From Calliopum simillimum (Eukaryota; Arthropoda; Insecta; Diptera; Lauxaniidae): a DNA stretch of 64,000 bases. The notes beneath the pieces were generated by a model. That model did not search any database and was not told the DNA's origin. It was given only the letters and a program-made list of their open reading frames with translations. The DNA lies in the NCBI GenBank assembly GCA_951812925.1, contig OX638370.1, positions 83,372,004 through 83,436,003 of the forward strand, read 5' to 3'. Positions 49,661 through 59,900 of the stretch are shown here, piece after piece (the first letter of the stretch is position 1; every line of letters begins with the position of its first letter). A program made the translations under genes and the position numbers.

Positions 49661-51309
49661 GATGACCTGAACCCTTAAGAAGAATATTAAAAGCTTTTTG
49701 TGTATTATCGACCAAGGAAGGATATAAAAACTTTTTGCATTATAGTTAAATCGAAATGGTCGAATTTTGGCCATAATGTGAACTCTAGGTACAAATAAAC
49801 CATAAATAAACGCATCAAATAAATTTTATGTGAGAGATGGAAACCCTTTTCGCGAGCGCAGAATAATTCACTCAACAATTGGCAATCGCCGACATTTCGT
49901 TTAAGAAGCGGGATATAGGGTGGAACAAAAAAATGCTCTCTTGACTATTGTTTGCCCACTAAGGCGCATGCACGAAACAAATGAGAAATGGTACACAACA
50001 AACCAGGAGCTAAATCCCTGCTGCAACAGTAGTCAGAGTCGTTGTTATCAACGAAGAAGCCTACCAAAGTACTCTTGTGCTGCTGCTGCTACTGCTGCTG
50101 CATTACTACGAACCAAAATGAAATACAAACTTCAACTTTATGTCCTTTTTGACTAGACGGACCAACAACAACAAACAACACAAACCAAAAACAATGAATA
50201 TTGTGGGTGTTACAAACTGCTCCATAAAAAGGCGCCCACCACAATAAACCGTAACGATGGACAAAGGTGTACGAGTGTATGTATGTATGTATGTTAGCAA
50301 AGAATGATGTTGAATAAAAGACACTGGTAAAGCCAAAGAATTCCAAAAGGGTGCACTGGCGCTGGCTGGTACAATAGTCTTCGTATGGCAGCTGATCAGG
50401 TTGCAAATAAATGAAGTCAAATAGGCAGAAGGGAACACAAAAATGTTTCAAGTCACACGAATGGGTGAATTAAAATTCCGTCCCGTAAAACGATATAATG
50501 ATGATGAAACCAAATGAATACAGGGGCAATGAAAACGAAGTAGAAGTAGACATACAGACGGACAGACAGACACTCAACAGACTATAAGGTTGTTGTGCAT
50601 CATAAAGAAATAAAGTTGAAAGCATCATCATCATCATCATCTTCAATGAATAAAACAGTTTATGTGACAAATCGATAGGAGTTGAGGCCTAAATATTAGT
50701 TAGTTAAAGGAACTTTCTGCCGTAAGTGCTGCATTTGTGTTGTTGGGCGCATTTAATGAGAATGCATTGAAGTTGTTTCTTTTTATCGTAAGTTTGTTAG
50801 GCAACTAAGTGACACTAATAAAGTAACTGGGTTCATAATTTCTATAACTGGGGTGTAGCGAAAAATCAAAGTTGTCGTATGCAATTTGATGGGATGAATT
50901 GTATTGATAAAAGAAGACCCTCTGTCAATAGGTCCCGCTTTTTGACTTGAAAATCGTCTGCATAGAGCCATCTGATTTGTTAGCGGCTTTCCTTTCTGTG
51001 AAAATCTAGATTCTTCTTGACGAAAAATCATTAAACTGAAGCCATTCTAACGTTCTTATTATTGCGATGACCTTGAAAACATTTCAGTACTTTTCTAGTC
51101 TAAAAGTGACAAGTGGTTTTGATATTAAGTCTTTGTGTGGGTCTTGAGAACATTTCTAAAGAGTGCTGGTTATCCTAAATATTTGAACCTTTTTTATTCA
51201 AAGCAGTTGGGTTTTTAAGATGTCAAATTCCATATTGAGAAAAGCGAGCGACACCCCTATTAACTATAAATGACCCATACCGAAGAGCAGTCTTGGTCTT
51301 CGTAACTTT

Positions 51310-52560
51310 TCGAGACCAAAATATTTGTCACCAAAAAATTTTTGAAAAATGTATCGCCCGAAAAGTGTCAAAAGACGTATCGCCGAAAAGTGTCGAAGAA
51401 TGTGTCGTCAAAAAATGTGTCGCCAGAAAGTGTTGAAAAATGTGCCGCGCAAAAAGAAATGAAATGAATAGTAAGAAAAAGTGTCGAAAATCGTGCCGCC
51501 AGAAAGTGTTGACAAATGTGTCGACCAAAAAGTGTCGAGTGTTGAAAAATGTGCCGCCCAAAATGAAACGAAATTAATAGTGAAAAAAGGGTCGAAAAAT
51601 GTGCCTCCGAAAAGCGTCGAAAAATGTGTCGTCAAAACGTGTCGAAAAATGTATCACCAAAAAATTTCGAAAAATGTCTCTTCAAAAAGTGTCGAAAAAC
51701 ATGTCGCCAGAAAGTGTTCAAAAATGTGTCGCCCAAAAAGTGTCGAAAAGTATGTCACAAGAAACTGTTAAAAAATGTGTTGTCCAAAAAGTGTCGAAAA
51801 TGTGTCGTCAAATAGTGCCGCCAATGAAAATGAAATGAATAGTAAGAAAAAGTGTCGAAAAACCTGCTGTCGAAGAGTGTCGAAAAGTGTGTCGTCAAAA
51901 AGTGTCGAAAAATGTATCGCCAAAAAATTTCGAAAAATGTGTCATCAAAAAGTGTCGAAAAAAGGTGTCGCCAGAAAGTGTTGGAAAATGTGTCGCCCAA
52001 AAAGTATCAAAAAATGTGTCACAAGAAACTTTTAAAAAATGTGTTGCCCAAAAAGTGTCGAAAAATGTGGCGTCAAAAAGTGTCGCCAATGAAAATGAAA
52101 CGAATAGTAAGAAAAAGTGTCGAAAAACCTGCCGTCGAAGAGTGTCGAAAAATGTGTCGTCAAAAAGTGTCGAAAAATGTATCGCCAAAAAATTTCGAAA
52201 AATGTGTCATCAAAAAGTGTCGAAAAACGTGTCGCCAGAAAGTGTTGAAAAATGTGTCGCCCAAAAAGTGTCGAAAAGTATGTCACAAGAAACTGTTAAA
52301 AAATGTGTTGTCCAAAAAGTGTCGAAAATGTGTCGTCAAAAAGTGTCGCCAATGAAAATGAAATGAATAGTAAGAAAAAGTGTCGAAAAACGTGTCGCCA
52401 AAAAGTCACAAAAATTGTATCGCCTGAAAGTGTGAAAACTGTACCTCCAAAGTGTGTCACCAAAAAAGTGTCGCCAAAAAGTTTTTAAAAATGGCCCAAA
52501 AAGTGACAAAAAATATGTCACCAAGAAGTGTTGAAAAATGTGTCGTGGTCTTGAACTTAA
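51310..52560 (+). repeat. Minisatellite: about 24 bp units in a 262-265 bp higher-order array
   Basis: The basic unit is 'AAAAAGTGTCGAAAAATGTG' plus a few bases (GTCGTC/GCCAGA variants). A distinctive spacer AATGAAAATGAAATGAATAG recurs at about 51821, 52086 and 52351 (and in variant form near 51450 and 51562), so units form a higher-order repeat of 262-265 bases. Stop codons are rare, so several overlapping open frames (up to 167 codons) arise on both strands; they are Lys/Cys/Val repeats of the array. Confidence 0.92.
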
Positions 52561-53650
52561 ACCCTAGAAGTTTCTTTTAAAAATTGGTCACATTCAAATA
52601 GGACAGTTTAAAAATTTTTACACATAAGCGTCCTGGGCTTATACCTCATTGATATGATTTTTTATTAATATTTTGTTGAACTTCCCACTATATATTTGGT
52701 TCTTAAAGTTTTTTTTATATTCGTCCTCCCATTGCCCATACGAATTTTCAAAAATTTCCTGATACGTATAAGATTTTAACAACTTCAATGATATAAATTT
52801 TCACATGCACATCTTCGTACCTTTGTTTTTATTTTTCAAACATCCCCATTACATTTATCCATAACAAAATTGAGTCCCTTGGGCACAAGACTAAAAGTAT
52901 ACCAAGGCAATGAATCCAACAACAAAATAAAAAATAGAACATGCCACATGGGAAACATTCATTTTATGCTTCACTTTTACATTTTACATACCCACAGCAC
53001 CTATAGCAAATATTAGTTTGCTGGCCTGCCCACTTGAAAGTTAATGTCTCCAACAAAGTCTGCCTGCCTGCTCTCACTGCAATGTGGTCAGGATACGTTT
53101 GGCAGTCAGTCAGTCAGTTGTTCATCGTTAGTGAGTTTTGCTTCTGTATTGAATGTAATTCTTTAATAGTCAGACTTTAAGGAACAATACTACATATGTA
53201 CATGCATACGTACTGGTTGATGACCACCCTCTTTTTGTGTTGTCGCTAATTTCTCTGTGTTGTTGTTGTTGTTGTTTTTTGTAATTGCTATACAAAAGAG
53301 TTGCCGTGTGTGTAATTGAATGCGTTACCTTTGTTCTAATTACGTTTGTTTTCCCATGTCTAAAGGTGTTAATGCAAATTAGTATTACATGTCTTCAATA
53401 TAGGTAGTATACTACCAAACATAGCATATGTAAATACATAGATATTCAGGTTACTTGGCACAGCAAAATCATATAACTGCCCCATAATAATAGATAGCCA
53501 AAAAAAAAGTGCAACAGCAACAACAAAAATATCAAGGGTGGTTTTTGGTGTAAAATAAATCCTTTTTCCCCATTTTTGTCTTTTTATTTTATTTATTTAC
53601 GATTTTAATGGTAATCGCAGCTGATTTGCTAAAATTGGGGGAGAATTATT
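52561..53650. other. Intergenic, nothing recognised
   Basis: AT-rich; short GTTGTTGTTGTTG and CAACAGCAACAAC tracts near 53255 and 53510. No gene seen. Confidence 0.35.
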
Positions 53651-53699
53651 TTTGAAGGTACGAAAATGTTTGATGGTGCTGACAGCTCCTGTTGGATAG

Positions 53700-54830
53700 A
53701 TCGAATGATTCAATTTCGTTCAAATTGCACTTCTTTCCAGTTTTGTGGTACGAGGGAGAAGCGTCTTCTGTTTACTTGCTTTGCCTCAACGGGCTGCTCC
53801 TCTTGTGACCTATGTTTCATATCGAAGTACAGGGCCTTTACAAATCTCCTAGTGGCTTCAATTCTCACCAACACATAAATCCATCACCTCCCAAAAATAT
53901 TCGACTATTATCTTTTTGGAGATAATCTGACCCCTTTAAGATCAATTAAAACAAAATCATGTTGTTCTGCTTTCGGATGATTCGGAGTGCTTTTGTTAGT
54001 ATTTCTGATGCCACTAAAGTTTCTACATTGAACAAGTAACCTATTTTGGCAACTTGCTCTTACTCCAAAATCAATCCTGCGGTAAGTGCAATTCATCCCA
54101 AATTCGAGAGAGCAGAAGATTTCGAGCTTTAACTGGTTTTCAATTCAACTACAACTTGCTCTTCTTCAAAGCTATGATCGCCTTTACAATTTCGTCAATC
54201 AACAATGGTTCTGATAAAAGATGATAACTGCAAAACACCACAGTCGAAGTATATGATAGTTCAGTTGGAAAAAGTTGGCAGAGGGTTTTCTTGGTTTGCA
54301 TGGTCACGAAACAATTTATAAATTTCTGTGCTGAAAAAGTTTCCACTTAGCCGACAAACCAATGTTTCACTCGAGGAGGCTCGAAGTCTCGTAACATTAA
54401 AGATGTTTGAAAAAAATCTATGGTTGTTTTGAGCACTTTAAATGTATAAAAATATTTCAAAGGCAAAATATGAAGGTCACAAAACAAAGGCCAGTTACTT
54501 GTTAACCGGTTTTTTTTTTAAATAATTCTGACAATATGTTTTTGCGGCACTATTATCGGTCGAAGAGTACTAAAATATGCTCTACCCAAACTTGCTAAGC
54601 CATACTGAAGCTTCGAACTTACAATCCCATAGTATATCATTGATTTTACGAGTCGCTGCTAGAAGATACTTTCTTAAGTAATTAGTTTGAGCTTTCTTAT
54701 TCATTTTTTTATCCAAAGCTACTCTTAAGTATTTGAACTCGTCGACTAGATCAATTTTAAAATGAACTCTTCCGCCGGTCTGTGACTCTAAACTTAGTTT
54801 CTTACATGAAGTACAGTGGAACAATATATG
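53700..54830 (-). pseudogene. Non-LTR retrotransposon fragment (endonuclease and reverse transcriptase parts)
   Basis: On the minus strand, from high to low coordinate, 54824-54582 reads KIDLVDEFKYLRVALDKKMN, the 'V-x-x-F-x-Y-L-G' strand after the RT core; 54346-54149 reads PLLIDEIVKAIIALKKSKL, the start of the RT domain ('D/E-E-I-x-x-A-I-x-x-L-K-x-x-K-A-P-G'); and 54096-53908 reads PKAEQHDFVLIDLKGVRLSP, resembling an endonuclease tail. The order is scrambled relative to an intact element, so it is rearranged as well as mutated. Confidence 0.55.
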
Positions 54831-55579
54831 AAAATATCAAGAAAATCGTTTTACAAACGATTTTATACAAAAAATTAGATATTTGATTAAAAAACCAATA
54901 TTTTCCTATATAAGTGTGTGATTTTTTTAATGACCTGTGGTTATCCCATTGGCGCCAAATTTTATATTTTAGGTGAAAGCTTTTACGGCAAGGAAATAAA
55001 AGGTCGAAGCAACTTTCAGTTTCTGTCCCATATGCTGAAAATGGTCTAATAGTCACATTACTTCTTTACTGAGGAAATTTAATACTTTTTCTGCGTCTTT
55101 TTTAAGTTTTCATCTCTCTGTTGTTTCGTATTTTTTTCCCCCTCATTAAATGTATTAAGTGAGAAGGGCGGTACGTTAATCTTTTTCTGGATAAAAACTA
55201 AAATTATATCTAATTTGTGCAAATCGAAAATTCAGTCCAGTGACCATAAAAATTTTTACGAATTAGCTTTAGTTTTCGAGATACTCGGATTTAAAAATGC
55301 ATTTTTGTCCTAAGTATTCAACAAAAAACGTCCCATTTGTAATTAACGTCGTTGTTTCTAAAATAAAGTTTTGTTTTTAAAATGGTAAAAAATGGACAGT
55401 GTATCATACAATTTTGCAGAATTATAGATATTTAAAAATTTTTTTTTCCTATATAATCACGTCGTATGATTGACATTTGATATATGCAGAAAAATACAGT
55501 TTTTTATTAATACATTTCTGCACTTTCTGCGGTGGTGAAAACTCAATAGAAAGAAAAAATTACAAATACTAGAACCGAC

Positions 55580-55925
55580 CGATGGTCTCAATTTGACCAC
55601 AAATGTATTAAATAGTTTTGGTACTTTTTGGACAGTTTTAGTACTTTTTTTGCTATTTGGTACTAAATAGGAAAGTTCATTTATCATTTAACCAGGAAGT
55701 CAGTGTCACTTTTTGTCTTTCTCTTTGTGCTGTATCTTCTTTTCAGCTCTTTGTGACCGCGTACTTTGTCGTTGTTAATATTGAGAAATTTGCATTTAAT
55801 TTTGCCTGGCTTCATGGCAAAATATTGAAATAATTTTAAATTTCTGCACATTTACACACATATACCTTTCTAATGGTGTATAATTCAAAATCGTGCTCCA
55901 TTTCTAACATTGTAAAAAAGGTAAG
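55580..55925 (+). repeat. About 350 bp dispersed repeat, copy 1
   Basis: Starts GACCACAAATGTATTAAATA, includes TTTTGGTACTTTTTGGACAG, and continues through AGTCAGTGTCACTTTTTGTC and TTTGTGCTGTATC to TTTCTAACATTGTAAAAAAG. Parallel copy at 57660-58055, truncated copy at 13315. Confidence 0.8.
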
Positions 55926-56715
55926 ACAAAAAATATTTCTTTTTTGGGACCTTTTGTGTAAAATTTTCAAACCTAAATATCACGGAAACCAGAGCATAAC
56001 CGTAAAAATTCGATACGAGTACAGTGTTATGCGAATTTTTATTTAAATATTTAGAAATCAACTTCTACACAACTTAATTTTCTAAATTAAAAGCCTAATT
56101 GCACTTCATTGGTTATGTATGCCATTTTGAATGCATATATGTGCATTTACAAATATATGCACACACACTTGCATACATTTAAATTAATGATTGTGTGAAA
56201 TGGTGTATGAAAGCACACGATATACGTGTAATCGATAATTATGAAATTGATTACATTTCGAGTGTAGGAACTCGTACGATACGCGAATACTCTCAATTGC
56301 AATTAGCGGACATTTACCTTGTTTATTAGCATTTGTGTGCCAGAGTCACATATCATAATTAAGTGTTGTCCTTAATGTAATGTCAAATGAAGTTATAAGG
56401 TAGCTGTGGGTATCAATGGATGTAAATGAAAAAATAGAAATTAAGAAAACATTTAGGCAGATATCATTAAAGTGTTCTTTCTTCGATTATTTGAGAAGCA
56501 TATGTTTAAAATCATATATTTGAATATTTAATTTTATTGGAATATAATCATCATCTTTCTATGTTCTATGTTCTATGTTAAATCATTCAGAACCATAATC
56601 TTTTTATATTAAATTTTTAAACTCATAATTAGACATAAGTACCAGTATCATATGTACATAATTAGCAGCCATACACATAATTTACATAGTAATTTGAATA
56701 CTTTGAATTCATTTG

Positions 56716-56921
56716 CTAATTCAGGAGTAACAGAGCATTAGTCAGATAAACAATAGCCAGACTATTGATATGATTTGTGCATTCACAATTATTCAGCGCG
56801 ACATTATCATCATCATCGATGACCTGACACAAACAGTCACCTGCATGCGGCCATGATAGCATTAAGTCAACAGATCTCCAATTCAAAAATTCTGCAAAAC
56901 CCAACAAACCGCAAACCATAT
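56716..56921 (-). CDS. DUF4735 gene last exon
   Basis: 206 nt including TAG; acceptor TCTTTCAG. Reads MVCGLLGFAEFLNWRSVDLM, LSWPHAGDCLC, a short acidic stretch and NNCECTNHINSLAIVYLTNA before the stop. The L-S-W-x-x-x-x-G-C element and the terminal Cys-then-hydrophobic tail are family features. Confidence 0.82.
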
Positions 56922-59900
56922 CTGAAAGACAGAAACAAAACAAACAAATAAAAAAATAAATATTATAAAAAAAATGTATATTAAATATAATGAATATGCA
57001 CTCCTGCACACACATACATATATACACTTGCATGTACATATATATGTGTGTAAGAAGGTGGCACTTGACAATTTGTTTGCCATCTATGTGAGTACACAGA
57101 GAAAATTGGCAACTGACTTTGGAAAATTATCACTCTTCCACTGACCACAAACTAAGTATTAAGCAATTAAAGACAAAATGGAAATCTATTAACATTCGCT
57201 ACAATTAGTGATGAGCAAACCAAGAGCAAGACCAAGACCATAGCACTCTTGGTTTTGATATTGAGTCTTGGTCTTGATCTTGGCCATTAAGTCTTGGTGT
57301 TGGTCTTGATCTTGAAAAAATTTCTACAGATTGTTGAGTGCTCAAAATTTCCCAACCTTATTTTTCCAAAGCAGTTGGGTTTTCCAGATGCCAAATTTCG
57401 AATTGAGAGATAATTTTAAGCTCAAAAAGGGCGTGGCACACCTATTAACTATAAATTCGCAAGACTGAAAAGCAGTCTTGGTCTTGATGATCATCGTGAC
57501 CAAGACCAAGACCATAACCGTCTTGGTCTTGCAATGTTATCAGCATCGTGGTCTTTTTTTTCGAAAAATTACCAAGACTAAGACCCAGATTCAAGACCAA
57601 GACTAGTTTTGCTTATCACTAGCTCCCATACAAAATTTGTATTTTTATCTAAACTAGAATCACCCAATGGTCAAAATTTGACCACAAATGTTTAAATAAT
57701 TTTGGTACTTTTCGGACTGTTTTGGTACTTTTTTGCTATTTGGTACAAAATAGAAATAAAAGCTCACCTATCGTCCCTGGTACAATGGCAAATGAGAAAC
57801 GAAAAGAAAACAATAAACATGAAGTCAGTGTCAGTCAGCTTTTTGTCTTTTTCTTTGTGCTGTATCCTCTTTTCATCTCTGTGTGACCACGTTTTCTGTC
57901 ATTAATATTGAAAAATATGCATTTTATTTTACGCGGCTTAATGACAAAATATTAAATTAATTTTAAGTTTGTGCATATTAACACACAAATACCTTTCATA
58001 TGGTATATAATTTAAAGTCGTGCTTAATTTCTAACATAGTAAAAAAAATAGGACAAATTTGTCTTGCGTATTAACATATAGATTTTGTATTATAAGAAAC
58101 AAAAAAAGCGAATTTGCAAAAGCCAAATGATGTTCGGATTGACTCCATAAGTGTGCAATCCGACAAAACCATATTTAACTTGCCAGAGGTCAAAATTGAC
58201 TTTTAACTCTTTTGGATGAAGAACGAAATTCTGAAGCGAACGACATTAAAATCGCTCAAACATTTTAAAAATGGACAAAGCTATAGCATTTTGAATCCTC
58301 AAGATCAGAAAAGATTTTTGAAATTTAAGTTCGGAATTAAAGTTCGTTAGGTTTCCGAAAATAATACTTTTTGTACTATCGAATGATTGATATACTCGTA
58401 TCAGCCCCAATCATTTCAAATGTAATCTAATAATATGTTTAGATATGTAGGTAACTTTTGATGCAGAAAAACCAAAACATAAAGTTTAAACTTAGTCATA
58501 TTTTGCCATATACTGAAAATTTACTTTGGCAAGTAAAGCAAGTATGATTTTGTCAGACAGACGCCACATAAGTTTTACTTAAAACTGTTTTATAGTTCAA
58601 ACGAATAAAATTCAATCCCTCAAGAAACCATTTTTATAAAAAAAAAGTTAACCAACTACAAGTACGTTTCCTAAATTTTCCCGAAAATCTATTGCAATAT
58701 TTTGGTTTTTGTGTACACATTTATGTACAAGCGACTTTGTTTGTTTATGACAGTGACGTTGATGTTGATGCTGGTGGTACCCACTCTGTTCCAAGTATAA
58801 ATCTTTGTATGCAGCAGGTATTCCAAGACTTCTAATGACATTTTGTTCACGATATACCTGTGTACAACGCTGACTGGCAAGGATTTCGTATGCAACAGTA
58901 GAACCAAAGATTTGTGCGCATTTGTGATGCATGAAAACGTAGAGTAGTAAAATTCTACAAATTCAAAAGATACCATAAAGCAAAAAGAGAAAAGACAAGA
59001 AAAAAAAGCATAAAAATCATGCAATGTTAAGTATAGTATAAACATCTGTAAATATGTTTGAAAAAGGATATAAAAAGGATTTGAAGTAGGTGTTTGCATT
59101 TCATAGAACGAACTTACTGATGTGCACGTTGGTAGCCATATGTAGGTAAATCGGATACGATGACATCTATGCATTCTTTGTCAATGTCACAGGCATCGCT
59201 GCTGCTGGAGACAATCTTTGCTAAACAGAAGTCTGTGGTTTTTAAATTAAACATTTCATTAATTTTTAAAATCTTTATTTAAATTTCATTAAAAATTCAT
59301 ATTTTTTAAGTAAATAAAAACATCGCGTGTATGTATTGTATGTGCTTATATGGTGCAACTAAACATTTGTATACGTGCTAATTAATTCTATTTGAATTAT
59401 TTTCACGTATACATACGTCGCGTGTGTCAGCTTAATTTATTTTATTTAATGAAACTACAATATATGTAAGTTAGACTGATTCCAATATAATAAGGATATT
59501 CTATAATTACTCGTTTCATGCAAAATGACATCATAATACTTAATACGACCTAAAAATGCTTAAAAAAAGCCGTGCAATGCAACTTGATTCAAAATCCTTA
59601 AAAGCTGGCCAAAAGTCGAAATCATTTTATTTTCGAGGCGAAATTTTTACTTCGGGGTTTTTGGGGTTACTGATTACGAATCTGATGGTAGATTTTTAAA
59701 AAAGAAAATAGCGGACTCAAAATGGCAAAAAATGACAGGTCCACAATTTTAATATCTTATTTAAAAATGTATTTCAAAACTTCAAGATTGACAGAGTTTT
59801 GTGCAACGGTAAATTGATCTACATAAAATCAGACCCTAGTTTCCTTTATCTTGGAGTATAAGCTGTACAATAACATAAAAATTTTATCATGTCGGGCGAG

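Larger units (their letters stand above)
46346..51300. other. Intergenic with simple repeats; possible regulatory block
   Basis: Holds a CGA/ACG trinucleotide run (46972-47007), CTGCTG runs (50081-50102), an ATC run (50622-50643), TGTATGTATGTATGTATG at 50278-50293, a copy of the CAAGACCAAGAC family (about 48415-48785) and of the 4395-4565 repeat (49300-49660). 47200-48150 and 49850-50650 look less repetitive than the rest. No coding exon was recognised. Confidence 0.35.

Noticed and set aside
51481..52366. Long overlapping open frames rich in Lys, Cys and Val
   Set aside because: Produced by a stop-poor tandem repeat; several frames on both strands are open at once.
51310..52560. CRISPR-like array
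   Set aside because: Units are contiguous and degenerate without unique spacers, the genome is eukaryotic, and there are no cas genes.
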